From Bin87 sp965115825 (GTDB taxonomy: Bacteria; Chloroflexota; Dehalococcoidia; Lucifugimonadales; UBA3495): a stretch of 64,000 nucleotides of DNA. Position numbers and translations under genes: made by a program. Below the pieces are notes generated by a model. It was not told where the DNA came from and ran no database searches. It saw only the letters and a program-made list of their open reading frames with translations. The stretch covers positions 2,480,001 to 2,544,000 of the forward strand of contig OZ220464.1 in assembly GCA_965115825.1 (NCBI GenBank). The letters run 5' to 3'. Shown here one piece after another: positions 51,729 through 60,821 of the stretch. The stretch's first letter is position 1. Each line of letters begins with the position of its first letter.

Positions 51729-52889
51729 ATGAGCTCTGCGCAGTTTCGGGCGGGGCGGGACGTGTTCGTGGCGGGAGTTGGCTTGCATCCTTTTGGGCGT
51801 TTTCCGGAGCGGAGTTTGTCGGATCTGGCGCGGGACGCGGTGGTTGACGCGCTGGAGGATTCGGGCGTGGCGTGGCCGGCGATTCCGGTGGCTTATTTCG
51901 GGCACGTTTATTATCACGGGATGTCGGTGGGGGAGACAACGCTGGCGCAGCTGGGGCTGACCGGGGTTCCCATCATCAACGTAGAGAACGCTTGCTCGAG
52001 TGGCTCGACGGCGTTCTGGCAGGCGTATTGGGGCATTACGTCGGGAGTGTTTGACCTGGCGCTGGCTTTCGGGGCGGAGAAGGTTCCCAGCGGGCCGGTT
52101 GCGGTTACGGCGGAGAACAGCCCGGCGCGTTACATCGGCGGCGACCATATGATGGCGGGCTACGCTTTGCGGATGACGCGGTATATGGCGGAAACGGGCG
52201 CGCCGGCGTCAGCGCTGGCGCAGGTGTCGGTGAAGGCGCGGCAGAATGCGGCGTTGAATCCCTACGCGCACCGTAAGGAGACCTACTCGGTGGAGGATGT
52301 GCTGAATTCCAGGCTCATCGCCGACCCGCTGACGCTGTACCAGTGCTGCCCCACCAGCGAGGGTGGAGCCGCCGCCGTGCTATGCGCCGGCGACGCGCTG
52401 GACAGCTATGGCATTGACCGCAGCCGGGCCGTCCGGATTGCCGCGGCTGCGCTGACGTCGGGCAACTACAACGGGCGAGGAAGCGACCACTCGGCGTTCA
52501 GCCCGTACCGCACGGAGCCGGCGGCGTTGCAGGCTTATGAAATGGCCGGCATCGGGCCGGAAGACGTTGACCTGGTTCAGGTTCACGACGCCGCTACCAT
52601 CGGGGAGCTACAGCAGGTTGAGGCGCTGCATATTTTTCCATATGGCACGGCCTGGCAAGCGACGGCGGAGGGGCGCACGGCGTTGAACGGGGATGTGCCG
52701 GTGAATACGGACGGCGGGCTGCTGGCGATGGGGCATCCCTTCGGCGCGACGGGCATTCGCCAGGTTCACGAGACGGTTACGCAACTGCGGGGCGAAGCCG
52801 GGGCGCGGCAGGTGGAGGATGCCAGGGTAGGCGTCGCGCAGTGCTCCGGGGCGGGAGACGTTACGACGGTGCATATACTGACGCGGTAG
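51729..52889 (+). CDS. Thiolase-family protein (SCP2-thiolase type)
   Basis: A 386-residue thiolase. The nucleophilic Cys is C89 in NVENACSSGSTAFW; QVHDAATIGEL holds the HD motif seen in the SCP2/lipid-transfer thiolase group; GHPFGATGIRQVHE is the second His; CSGAGD near the C-terminus is the last catalytic loop. Likely cleaves or forms beta-ketoacyl-CoA with the preceding OB-fold protein. The ATG at 51729 precedes the typical GVGLHPFGRF. Confidence 0.88.
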   Translation: MSSAQFRAGRDVFVAGVGLHPFGRFPERSLSDLARDAVVDALEDSGVAWPAIPVAYFGHVYYHGMSVGETTLAQLGLTGVPIINVENACSSGSTAFWQAYWGITSGVFDLALAFGAEKVPSGPVAVTAENSPARYIGGDHMMAGYALRMTRYMAETGAPASALAQVSVKARQNAALNPYAHRKETYSVEDVLNSRLIADPLTLYQCCPTSEGGAAAVLCAGDALDSYGIDRSRAVRIAAAALTSGNYNGRGSDHSAFSPYRTEPAALQAYEMAGIGPEDVDLVQVHDAATIGELQQVEALHIFPYGTAWQATAEGRTALNGDVPVNTDGGLLAMGHPFGATGIRQVHETVTQLRGEAGARQVEDARVGVAQCSGAGDVTTVHILTR

Positions 52890-52935
52890 GCGGTTGGTTC
52901 GGCAGAGCTGCCGGGAGCGGCTTGGCAGGCGTGTG

Positions 52936-53220
52936 ATGGCGAATTATCTGATAATGGCGGCGATGAGAGGGAGGTTCATGTCGGAGCAGGGGAACCTGTA
53001 CGACAATTTTCAGATGCTGGGCTATATGGAAGGGGCATCGCCGTTTGATGCGGTAGCGGCGTTCTTTGACCAGCCCAAGTTTCCCATCGCGTGGGCCGAT
53101 GTAGAGTATATGTGGGCGGAACGGCTGGCCGATGATCCGGACACCGGTCATCATGGGGAGTATGAGCGGGTGTATATCGCATCGCTGCGGGAACGATGGG
53201 AGGGCAGCTCGCGGAATTGA
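52936..53220 (+). CDS. Uncharacterised 94-residue protein
   Basis: Short acidic protein starting MANYLIMAAMRGRFMSEQGN, with DNFQMLGYMEGASPFDAVAA and FDQPKFPIAWADVEYMWAER. The last part (GEYERVYIASLRERWE) is helical. No family recognised. A start at 52894 is possible. It follows the thiolase by 46 bp and may be in the same operon. Confidence 0.55.
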   Translation: MANYLIMAAMRGRFMSEQGNLYDNFQMLGYMEGASPFDAVAAFFDQPKFPIAWADVEYMWAERLADDPDTGHHGEYERVYIASLRERWEGSSRN

Positions 53221-53280
53221 CCAGACCGGTACTGACAAATATACTATTACAGCGAAAATACGGCAGAGAGAGGACGTGAT

Positions 53281-53463
53281 ATGACTACAGTGCAACCCAA
53301 CGCCCCCATCGTTTTGCGTGAAGCCGCCGAAGCATGCGACCAGGACGGCTGGGGGTTTGCGGCGGCGTCCGCGTCGCTACATAGCCTGTCGGTATCGGCG
53401 GAGGCGGCGCGGGATGCGGTGACGATGGGGGCGACGCTTTTATCCGCGCTGAGGTTGCGCTGA
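53281..53463 (+). CDS. Small hypothetical protein
   Basis: A 60-codon frame with AGAGAGGA about seven bases before the ATG. The product (IVLREAAEACDQDGWGFAAA and following) is Ala-rich and helical. No family recognised. Kept at low confidence because of the ribosome-binding site only. Confidence 0.3.
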   Translation: MTTVQPNAPIVLREAAEACDQDGWGFAAASASLHSLSVSAEAARDAVTMGATLLSALRLR

Positions 53464-53552
53464 TACGGGCAGCTGAAGCGCTGGAAACGTCCAGTGGCTG
53501 AAGGCATTGGGCGGGTATATTCCCGCTGGTTGTTCTCTGCGCTGGCGTCAAG

Positions 53553-54335
53553 TTACAGGCTGTCGGCTTTGCTGCGGAGGCGGGTGAATTCGGTGCGGAA
53601 GCCTTGGGCGAGGGCGCGGCGGTCGGTGCCGTGGAGTACGAAACGGGCGCCCTGCTCAATCCAGTACTCGGAGAGTTCGGGGGTCTGGTGGTGGACCAGG
53701 GTGGGCAGGCCTCTGGCTTCGCATTTGTCGATGATGCCCTTGACGGTGGTTTTATACACTTCCTGGTCGTAGTCGTCGGGTACGCCCAGGGAGATGCTCA
53801 TGTCGTTGGGGCCGACGAAGACGGCGTCGATGTGGGGGACGTTGAGGATGGCATCGAGGTTGTCCACGGCGGCTTGGCTTTCGATGCCGATGATGCAGAT
53901 GTTGTTGCGGTTGCGGGCTTCCAGATAGGCGCGGCTGGCGTCGCTGGGGAGTTGGTCGGAGGCGAGGGCCTGTTCGGCGGCAGCACCTTTGAGGGGGCGG
54001 AACTTGGCGGCCTTGACCACTTCACGAACCTGGGCTACGGTTTCGCAGTAGGGGGCGAGGATGCCCTGAGCGCCGGCGTCGATGGCCATGGTGACGTAGT
54101 GGGAATCGGGAATGGGGATGCGCACGATGGGGACGACGCTGATGGTGTTGAACATGGTTAAGTAGTCGCCCAGCTCGCCGCGGCTGCGGGGGTTGTGCTC
54201 GGTGTCGATGATGACGTAGTCCAGGCCGACGTCGTCCAAGATGGGTATCCAGCGTGGGTTGCGATTGAGGCTAATCATGGTGCCGAAGATACGGCCGCCC
54301 TGTTGCAGGGTTTTTTTGAGGTCTGCGCCGGTCAT
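53553..54335 (-). CDS. HpcH/HpaI aldolase-family protein
   Basis: A 260-residue class II pyruvate-dependent aldolase-type TIM barrel: GTMISLNRNPRWIPILDDVG, YVIIDTEHNPRSRGE (metal Glu), AGAQGILAPYCETVAQVREV, and FVGPNDMSISLG. Members cleave 2-hydroxy or 4-hydroxy-2-oxo acids to pyruvate or glyoxylate plus an aldehyde, with a divalent metal. ATG at 54335 is the family start; the frame is open further upstream without homology. Confidence 0.88.
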   Translation of the reverse strand: MTGADLKKTLQQGGRIFGTMISLNRNPRWIPILDDVGLDYVIIDTEHNPRSRGELGDYLTMFNTISVVPIVRIPIPDSHYVTMAIDAGAQGILAPYCETVAQVREVVKAAKFRPLKGAAAEQALASDQLPSDASRAYLEARNRNNICIIGIESQAAVDNLDAILNVPHIDAVFVGPNDMSISLGVPDDYDQEVYKTTVKGIIDKCEARGLPTLVHHQTPELSEYWIEQGARFVLHGTDRRALAQGFRTEFTRLRSKADSL

Positions 54336-54421
54336 TGGGTGTTCACTCCTTGGGCGTTTGCTTCTTGCGGGGTGTGGAGTGAGTATAGCACGGCGGGATA
54401 TGCTACACTGGCGCCGACAGA

Positions 54422-55606
54422 ATGGTCGGACAAGGATCGTCCGGGGAACAGGAAAGACGTTTGCGGAATCGGTATCGCTACATTGACAGGCAGGATGATT
54501 GGGATGCCGTGGCGGAGGCATTGAGGGGGGAGCCGAGGCTGGCGCTGGATACGGAGCGCAACGGGCGTTTCGCGTATCGGGAGCGCATCTGCCTGATTCA
54601 GATTGCGGATGAACGGGAGACGTATCTGCTGGACCCGCTGGAAGTGGGCGATCTGACGGAGCTGGGGCGGATTCTGGCGGATGAGTCGGTGGTCAAAGCG
54701 CTGCACGGCAGTGAAGAGGACATTCGGTTTTTTGACCGGGACTTCGGCTTTACGGTACGGAATCTGTTTGACACGGGGATGGCGGCCCGGCTGCTGGGAG
54801 TGGCGCGGCCGAACCTGGGGGCGGTTCTGGAAGAGTTTTGCGGCGTACACATCGCCAAAGATCCCAAACTGCAAATGTCGCATTGGGGGCTGCGTCCGCT
54901 GTCGCGGGCAGCGCTGGACTATGCGGCAGGCGACGTGCATTATCTGCTGCCGCTGGTGGATGAGCTGGAGTATCGGCTGAAGAAGGCCGAACGAATTGAA
55001 TGGGCGCGGGAGGAATGTGAGCGGGTGGAAGGCTTGAGGCATCCGCCTGATGAGCCGCTGGAGACTGCGTTTCGCAGGGTAAAGGGGTGGGATGCGCTGA
55101 ATCCGAGGCAGATTGCGGTATTGCGGGAGCTGTACGCCTTTCGGGACGGGAAAGCCTGCGCGTGGGATATGCCGCCCACGATAGCGGCCAGCAACGGAGA
55201 CTTGTTGGAGCTGGCGCAGTCGGACGGGGTTGTGCCGCGCGACGTCGGCGGGATGCTGGCCCGTCGCTGCTTCGGTGAGCTGCTGGAGGCGATGAGGCGC
55301 GGGCTGGACGGGCCGGAAGATAGCAAACCGCCCCGACATGACGCCGGCGCCGATGTCTGGACGCCGGAGCGTCGAGAGCGGCTTAGGATGCTGAAACGTT
55401 GGCGGACGGGCCTGGGGGAGGAGCTGGGACTGGCGGTGAGCCATGTGTGGCCGACGCCGAGCCTGGAACGGTTGGCGCTGCATCCCGACGTTTTGGAGGA
55501 GGAACTGGCCGGAGGAGACGGGGACGTGAGGCGGTGGCAGCGCAACGAGTTTGGCGATTCGCTGGCTTTGCTGGTGAGCGCGGCTGCGCCGGGGGCCAGC
55601 GAGTAA
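54422..55606 (+). CDS. rnd: Ribonuclease D
   Basis: A 394-residue 3'-5' exoribonuclease of the DEDDy type that trims tRNA precursors. Catalytic residues: ALDTERNGRF (D, E), LHGSEEDIRFF (D), and LDYAAGDVHYLLPL (Tyr/Asp of the last motif). A C-terminal HRDC domain follows (RVKGWDALNPRQIAVLRELY). Length is normal for RNase D. Divergent from the aldolase gene. The SLC13 permease starts 21 bp later. Confidence 0.9.
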   Translation: MVGQGSSGEQERRLRNRYRYIDRQDDWDAVAEALRGEPRLALDTERNGRFAYRERICLIQIADERETYLLDPLEVGDLTELGRILADESVVKALHGSEEDIRFFDRDFGFTVRNLFDTGMAARLLGVARPNLGAVLEEFCGVHIAKDPKLQMSHWGLRPLSRAALDYAAGDVHYLLPLVDELEYRLKKAERIEWAREECERVEGLRHPPDEPLETAFRRVKGWDALNPRQIAVLRELYAFRDGKACAWDMPPTIAASNGDLLELAQSDGVVPRDVGGMLARRCFGELLEAMRRGLDGPEDSKPPRHDAGADVWTPERRERLRMLKRWRTGLGEELGLAVSHVWPTPSLERLALHPDVLEEELAGGDGDVRRWQRNEFGDSLALLVSAAAPGASE

Positions 55607-55627
55607 TCGGGCCTGGGATCGGGACGG

Positions 55628-57412
55628 ATGGACGAGGCCATAGTATTCGGAGTGCTCGTCATTTCACTGGCGCTGTTTATAGTGGGGAAATGGCGTTATG
55701 ACGTCGTTGCAGCGCTGGCTTTGCTGACTCTGACCATTGTGGGAATTGTGCCGGCGGCGGAGGCGTACAAGGGGTTTGGACACCCGGCAGTGATTACCGT
55801 AGCCGCGGTGTTGATTTTGAGCCGGGCCCTGTATGACTCGGGAGTTGTGGACGTAATTGCCGGGTGGTATGCGCGGATACCGCAGTACGTTACAGTGCGG
55901 ATAATGGCGCTTACGGGGATAACGGCGTTCTGCTCGGCATTTATGAACAACGTGGGCGCCGTGAGCCTGCTGATGCCGGTAGCCATTCGGGTGTCTAAAC
56001 GCAGCCAGCATCCGCCGTCGCGCTACCTGATGTCGCTGGCTTTTGCGTCGCTGCTGGGAGGGATGACTACGCTGGTGGGAACCCCGCCGAATGTGATTAT
56101 ATCCAATTTCCGCCAGGAGCAGATGGGCGTTGCGTTCCATATGTTTGACTTCACGCTGGTAGGGCTGGCGGCAACGGTGGCCGGAGGACTGTTCATTGCC
56201 CTAGGAGGGTGGCGTCTGGTGCCGGACCGAGAAGCGCCTACGTCGCTGGCCGGCGCGCTGGACATTGAGAATTACATGACGGAAGTGCGGGTGCCGGCGG
56301 ATTCGAGGTTTGTCGGCAAAATACTCAGGGATCTTGAAGAGCTGGGAGATGAGGATGTAGCCATCGCGGGGCTGCTGCATCGCGGAGCGGTGTACGCTGC
56401 GCCGTCGAGCTATCAAATCATAGACGCCAACGATATTCTGATAATTGAGGCCGATCCTGAGGACTTGAGGAGTTTTGTTGACCAGACGGGGTTCGACCTG
56501 CTGGGTTCGGGGGACGCCGGCGAGGAAATCGGGCAGACGCTCAACGCGGCGGACGTTGCTATCGTAGAGGCGGTAGTAAGTTCGGAAAGCCGGGCTCTGG
56601 GCAGCAGCGCGAGGGAACTGCACTTGCATTCGGGGTTTGGAGTGAACCTGCTGGGAGTGTCCCGGAGGGGAACCAGGCTGGCTCACCGGCTCAGCCACGT
56701 CAGATTTCGGGTTGGCGACGTGCTGCTACTGCAAGGTAAAGAGGAAGTTATGCAGACGGCTCTGCTCCGGCTTGGCCTGCTGCCCCTGGCCGAACGGGAG
56801 CTACGCATCGGACAGCGCAGGCGTCTCTTTTTTCCCATAGGGGCGTTCGCCGCCGCCTTGCTGCTGACGTCGTTCGGCGTTTTGTCGGTGCAGGTGTCGT
56901 TTGTGGCTGCGGTGGCGGTTCTGATAGTGACGGGATTTGTCAGTCTGCGGGCGGCATATCAGGCGATTGAGTGGCCGGTAATAGTCCTGCTGGGGGCGAT
57001 GATTCCGGTGGGCGAGGCGTTGGAAACAACAGGAGGCGCGGCGCGGATTGCGGCAAGCCTGGCCGACCTGGGGGGATTCCTGCCGGCCTGGGCGATGCTG
57101 GGGGTGATACTCGTGGCGACTACGCTGCTGACCGCCGTGATTAACAATGCGGCGGCGGTGATATTAATGGCGCCTATCGGCATGGGCGTGGCGCAGACGC
57201 TGGGCGCGTCGATAGACTCGTTTCTGATGGCGGTGGCCATTGGCGGGTCGTCGGCGTTTCTGACTCCAATCGGGCACCAATCCAACACTATCGTGATGGG
57301 CCCGGGTGGCTATCGGTTCGCCGACTTTTTGAGGATGGGCATTCCTCTGGAAGCGGTGATAGCGGCGGCGGCCATTCCCGCTATTATGTGGGTTTGGCCG
57401 ATGGGGGTATAG
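55628..57412 (+). CDS. SLC13-family permease with RCK_C domains
   Basis: A 594-residue permease of the DASS/ArsB (IT) superfamily. Two membrane halves of about five to six helices each: MTTLVGTPPNVIISNFRQEQ in the first and GSSAFLTPIGHQSNTIVMGP in the second carry the paired SNT/PPN motifs of Na-dependent di/tricarboxylate transporters. Between them, residues about 210-380 form two TrkA-C (RCK_C) domains (EVRVPADSRFVGKILRDLEE and AREL..GVNLLGVSRRG), typical of YfbS-like members. Substrate may be sulfate or a carboxylate. Confidence 0.88.
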   Translation: MDEAIVFGVLVISLALFIVGKWRYDVVAALALLTLTIVGIVPAAEAYKGFGHPAVITVAAVLILSRALYDSGVVDVIAGWYARIPQYVTVRIMALTGITAFCSAFMNNVGAVSLLMPVAIRVSKRSQHPPSRYLMSLAFASLLGGMTTLVGTPPNVIISNFRQEQMGVAFHMFDFTLVGLAATVAGGLFIALGGWRLVPDREAPTSLAGALDIENYMTEVRVPADSRFVGKILRDLEELGDEDVAIAGLLHRGAVYAAPSSYQIIDANDILIIEADPEDLRSFVDQTGFDLLGSGDAGEEIGQTLNAADVAIVEAVVSSESRALGSSARELHLHSGFGVNLLGVSRRGTRLAHRLSHVRFRVGDVLLLQGKEEVMQTALLRLGLLPLAERELRIGQRRRLFFPIGAFAAALLLTSFGVLSVQVSFVAAVAVLIVTGFVSLRAAYQAIEWPVIVLLGAMIPVGEALETTGGAARIAASLADLGGFLPAWAMLGVILVATTLLTAVINNAAAVILMAPIGMGVAQTLGASIDSFLMAVAIGGSSAFLTPIGHQSNTIVMGPGGYRFADFLRMGIPLEAVIAAAAIPAIMWVWPMGV

Positions 57413-57421
57413 GCGGGGGAA

Positions 57422-58504
57422 TCAGGCGCCGTAGGTCATCAGCTCTTCGCAGAAACGGGCGGTGTCCATGAGGTCGGGGATGACGACGTACTCGTCGATG
57501 GTGTGCATGAGGTTGGTGGCCATTCCGACTACGACGCTCTCGATGCCATTCAAGCGGAAGACGTTGCCGTCGGTGCCGCCGCCGGAGGGTTTGATGTTGG
57601 GTTGCAGGCCCATGTCGCGCATCACGCGCGTGACCAGTTGGGCGGTGGCCTCGTTGGGGTCGAGGCGGTACATTTGGAACATCATTTCCAGGTTTTGGGT
57701 AATTTGGGCGTCGGAGTAGCGGGCGCGGAAGTCGTCAAGGGTGGTGAGCAGCTGCATTCGCAGCAGTTCGAGGGATTCCATGTTCATGCTGCGGAACTCG
57801 CCGGTAATGGAGGCTGCGGAGGGAACCGCGTTGCGGACGGTGCCGCCGGATATGGTGGCGACGTTGAAAGTGGTTTCGTCGTCGATGCGGCCCTGGGGGA
57901 GCTGGGCGACAAGCTCGCTGGCGATTTTGATGGCGGAGAGGCCCTTTTCCGGCTCGACGCCGGCGTGGGCGCCGCGGCCCTGCACGTTGATGTCAAAGGC
58001 CATGTAGGTGGGGCTGGCGCCGGTGATGGTGTTGACGGGGCCGTTGCCGTCAAAGACGACAGCTTCGGAGCCGCGGAGCATTGAGAAGTCCAGGTTGGAG
58101 GCGCCAACGAGGCCGATTTCCTCGCCGCGGGTCAAGACTATTTCCAGGGGGCGACGGGGCCGGCCGTCCTGTTTGACTGCGGTGAGGGCTTCCAGAATGG
58201 CAGCGACGCCGGCTTTGCAGTCGCCGCCGAGGATGGTGCTGCCGTCGGAGGTGATGCGGTCGCCGACTACTTGGGGGCGGATGCTGCGCCCGGGGTCGAC
58301 GGTGTCCATGTGGGCGGAGAGAATCAGGGGGCGGTCGCCGTCCTCGCGGGCGATGACGTTGCCGTGGTCGTCGCGGGCGACGTGGAAGCCGAGGTTGGCA
58401 AGGCGCTGGGAAACGTGCAAGGCGACGTCCCATTCCTCTCCGGAGGGGCTGTCAATACGCACTAGGTCGCAGAAATCGTTGACCATTCGTTCCTGGTCAG
58501 GCAT
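57422..58504 (-). CDS. M20-family peptidase (PepT-like)
   Basis: A 360-residue metallopeptidase: LVRIDSPSGEEWDVALHVSQ, LILSAHMDTVDPG (metal His/Asp), GGDCKAGVAAILEAL, LTRGEEIGLVGASN (general-base Glu), a dimerisation domain with GRGAHAGVEPEKGLSAIKIA, and the final His in NLMHTIDEYV. Closest to tripeptide aminopeptidase/PepT-like YqjE. GAGGTG precedes the ATG at 58504. It is only distantly related to the two M20D proteins at 38-41 kb. Confidence 0.88.
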   Translation of the reverse strand: MPDQERMVNDFCDLVRIDSPSGEEWDVALHVSQRLANLGFHVARDDHGNVIAREDGDRPLILSAHMDTVDPGRSIRPQVVGDRITSDGSTILGGDCKAGVAAILEALTAVKQDGRPRRPLEIVLTRGEEIGLVGASNLDFSMLRGSEAVVFDGNGPVNTITGASPTYMAFDINVQGRGAHAGVEPEKGLSAIKIASELVAQLPQGRIDDETTFNVATISGGTVRNAVPSAASITGEFRSMNMESLELLRMQLLTTLDDFRARYSDAQITQNLEMMFQMYRLDPNEATAQLVTRVMRDMGLQPNIKPSGGGTDGNVFRLNGIESVVVGMATNLMHTIDEYVVIPDLMDTARFCEELMTYGA

Positions 58505-58698
58505 GGGACACCTCACGGTTCTAGGGTAGGGAAGAGGGCGGTGGCAAGGGCGGAGAATTGGTTCCGCAGGTCGGATGATAACACAGCCGGGGCGTTCTTT
58601 TGGGATGCGGGGAATAACGGGGCGGGGCGCCGGCCTTCTAAAAGGGGAATTTTATACCTGTGTGCCAAATTAGGCTGAGGCATTTGCAAAACGGCGCG

Positions 58699-58735
58699 GC
58701 AATCATCAGGCAAGGCGCGGCAAGCCGATGATTGC
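58699..58735. repeat. Inverted repeat upstream of the repeat-nuclease gene
   Basis: GCAATCATC (58699-58707) and GATGATTGC (58727-58735) form a 9-bp stem with a 19-nt loop. Located in the 368-bp gap between the peptidase and the repeat protein, which otherwise holds only the promoter elements. Confidence 0.45.
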
Positions 58736-58818
58736 TACGCAGCGGAGCATCGGACTTGTGTACCATTGAGGCGCAAGCGGCGAAAGAGAGCGTTTGGCAA
58801 GCGCTCCTTATAGCAACG

Positions 58819-58848
58819 CTTTACCGCCGCCAAAGCCGGGGCTATAAT
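58819..58848 (+). promoter_or_regulatory. Promoter of the repeat-nuclease gene
   Basis: TATAAT at 58843-58848 with a weak CTTTAC at 58819-58824 (18-bp spacer). GGAGGA at 58861-58866 and ATG at 58873 follow directly, giving a very short leader. Confidence 0.55.
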
Positions 58849-58872
58849 GAGAACATCGCCGGAGGAACCAAA

Positions 58873-60048
58873 ATGACGCCCGCCGAGCTGTACATACCCA
58901 CCATCGCTGAGCTAGAGCGCGTACTCGACGAATATCCCGACATCAGGGAAAGTCTGCGCCGCAAATTGCTTACCGATGAAGAGCGCCAGCTCCCAAGACT
59001 CGTCGAGCAGTTGACTGAGCAGGTCAACAAACTGGCCCAGACCGTAGCCGAGGGATTTGCTCAGGCCGCGGATGACCGCTCCGCCATCCGGCAGGAAATG
59101 GCCGAGGGATTTGCTCAGGCCGCGGATGACCGCTCCACCATCCGGCAGGAAATGACCGAGGGATTTGCTCAGGCCGCGGATGACCGCTCCGCCATCCGGC
59201 AGGAAATGACCGAGGGATTTGCTCAGGCCGCGGATGACCGCTCCGCCATCCGGCAGGAAATGGCCGAGGGATTTGCTCAGGCCGCGGATGACCGCTCCAC
59301 CATCCGGCAGGAAATGGCCGAGGGATTTGCTCAGGCCGCGGATGACCGCTCCGCCATCCGGCAGGAAATGGCTGAGGGATTTGCTCGGGCCGCGGATGAC
59401 CGCTCCGCCATCCGGCAGGAAATGGCCGAGGGATTTGCTCAGGCCGCGGATGACCGCTCCGCCATCCGGCAGGAAATGACCGAGGGATTTGCTCGGGCCG
59501 CGGATGACCGCTCCGCCATCCGGCAGGAAATGGCTGAGGGCTTCGCCCAGGTGGACGAACGTTTCAACCAGATGGATAGGCGCTTCAATCGGCTTGAAGG
59601 CCGCGTAGATAATGCTCTGGGCAGCAACTACGAGAACAAGATCGCTGACAACATCAACAGCATCGCCGGACAAACGCTTGACATACGCAATGTCCACGCC
59701 CTAAAGCGACCCGGGCAGGCGCCAGACCGCAACCTGGAAAATATTTCTTACCAGGCTCAGGACGAAAACCGGATCACAAGGTCCGAAAACGCCGCCTTAT
59801 GGTCGCTGGACCTGATTTTGATAGGCCACAGGCACCCCAGCCTAGAAATGGTCTATGTGGCGGCGGAAATATCAATCACCGCCGGCGACGCCGACATAAG
59901 CCGCGCTGCTGAACGAGCTACGATACTGCGCACTGTGTTAGAAAACGCCACAGTCATACCGGCGGTTATTGCTGAAAACGTTGCGCCCGACCAGCTCAAC
60001 CTAGCGGAAATGCATGGCGTGTCCGTCATCCTGCACCCCGCTACGTAA
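58873..60048 (+). CDS. Repeat/coiled-coil protein with PD-(D/E)xK-like C-terminal domain
   Basis: A 391-residue protein. Residues 1-58 are helical (TIAELERVLDEYPDIRESLR). Residues 59-220 are nine near-identical 18-residue units (AEGFAQAADDRS(A/T)IRQEM), predicted as a long coiled coil or amphipathic helix. A short linker (VDERFNQMDRRFNRLEGRVD) resembles phage-tail and DUF3782-type helices. Residues 250-391 look like a restriction-like nuclease fold: SLDLILIGHRHPSLEMVYVA, AAEISITAGDADISRAAERA (E..S, D...RA). Family members pair such a nuclease with a variable coiled coil; function unknown. GGAGGA supports the start. Confidence 0.7.
   Translation: MTPAELYIPTIAELERVLDEYPDIRESLRRKLLTDEERQLPRLVEQLTEQVNKLAQTVAEGFAQAADDRSAIRQEMAEGFAQAADDRSTIRQEMTEGFAQAADDRSAIRQEMTEGFAQAADDRSAIRQEMAEGFAQAADDRSTIRQEMAEGFAQAADDRSAIRQEMAEGFARAADDRSAIRQEMAEGFAQAADDRSAIRQEMTEGFARAADDRSAIRQEMAEGFAQVDERFNQMDRRFNRLEGRVDNALGSNYENKIADNINSIAGQTLDIRNVHALKRPGQAPDRNLENISYQAQDENRITRSENAALWSLDLILIGHRHPSLEMVYVAAEISITAGDADISRAAERATILRTVLENATVIPAVIAENVAPDQLNLAEMHGVSVILHPAT
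59047..59532 (+). repeat. 54-bp in-frame tandem repeat, nine copies
   Basis: Nine 54-bp units encode 18-residue repeats with only a few substitutions (A/T at position 1, Q/R at 6, A/T at 13). Being a multiple of three, changes in copy number would lengthen or shorten the coiled coil without loss of frame. Confidence 0.9.
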
Positions 60049-60352
60049 GTTGCTGTCCGTAAAAGACGTTGCGGCTTGGAGAATGCCACAGTCATACCGG
60101 CGGTTATTGCTGAAAACGTTGCGCCCGACCAGCTCAACCTAGCGGAAATGCATGGCGTGTCCGTTATCCTGCACCCCGCTACGTAAGTTGCTGTCCGTAA
60201 GAAACGTTGCCGCTTGGAAAACGCCACAGTCATACCGGCGGTTATTGCTGAAAACGTTGCGCCCGACCAGCTCAACCTAGCGGAAATGCATGGCGTGTCC
60301 GTTATCCTACACCCCGCTACGTAAGTTGCTGTCCGTAAAAAACGTTGCGGCA
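59941..60352 (+). repeat. 138-bp tandem triplication of the gene's 3' end
   Basis: Units start near 59941, 60079 and 60217. The first encodes the last 36 residues and stop of the repeat protein plus the following 30 bp; the next two repeat this with few changes. 138 is divisible by three, so after each TAA the same reading frame continues. They are extra copies of the 3' end beyond the stop codon. Confidence 0.85.
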
Positions 60353-60528
60353 TGGTTAACAAGGCCTGATGCTCGCCAAATGCGCGCCCAAGCTATGGTT
60401 CAAGCGTCCTCCACATCAGATTTCTGCACGAGGCTCTCGCTTGAGGCGCTTGCGAAAAGCTCTCTTTCGCCACTTGCGGCTCGATGATGCGCGGCGTCCG
60501 GCGCTCTGATGCGTAGCAGTCGGAGGGC

Positions 60529-60563
60529 AAGGCGTGTCAATCTGATGGTTGGCACGCCTTTTT
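60529..60563 (+). terminator. Intrinsic terminator downstream of the repeat gene
   Basis: AAGGCGTGTCAA (60529-60540) pairs with TTGGCACGCCTT (60549-60560) as a 12-bp stem with one G-T pair and an 8-nt loop, ending in TTTTT. It is a good rho-independent terminator about 480 bp after the gene's stop; 60353-60528 holds nothing else that I can support. Confidence 0.7.
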
Positions 60564-60582
60564 GGGGGTCTTTGCCCATAGC

Positions 60583-60750
60583 GTTCTGGCATATGGGCAG
60601 AGGCTTCGCTTTAAATGCGCCGGGGGTTCGGTCAGGCCAAGCGTGGCAGTTCTGGCATATGGGCATATGCTTCGCTTTGAATGCGCCGGAGGTTCGGTCA
60701 GGCTAAGCGTGGCGGATTGGCACACTGGCATATGATTCGCTTTTAAAGCG
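60583..60750. repeat. 66-bp tandem repeat, two full copies and a partial one
   Basis: Units at 60583-60648 and 60649-60714 are about 90 percent alike by eye; a decayed third runs to 60750. Each contains GCATATG and a CTTCGCTTT segment. Non-coding. Confidence 0.7.
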
Positions 60751-60751
60751 T

Positions 60752-60777
60752 AGGGGCGGGCCCGAGGGCCCGCCCCT
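60752..60777. terminator. GC-rich hairpin, probable terminator for the surface protein gene
   Basis: A near-perfect 12-bp palindrome (60752-60763 and 60766-60777) lies 45 bp past the surface protein stop. Both strands could use it; T-rich tails are weak on either side. Confidence 0.5.
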
Positions 60778-60821
60778 GTTGTTGCCGTTTCCCGATTATC
60801 GGGTAAGCGTTGGTTGCCCGC

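Noticed and set aside
54298..54317. Hairpin CCCTG/CAGGG followed by seven T on the plus strand
   Set aside because: It looks like a terminator but lies inside the start of the aldolase gene, where the sequence encodes KKTLQQGGR; no plus-strand gene needs it.
59853..60362. Minus-strand frame of 169 codons with internal repeats
   Set aside because: It is the antisense of the 138-bp triplication; the repeated peptide simply follows the DNA repeat.
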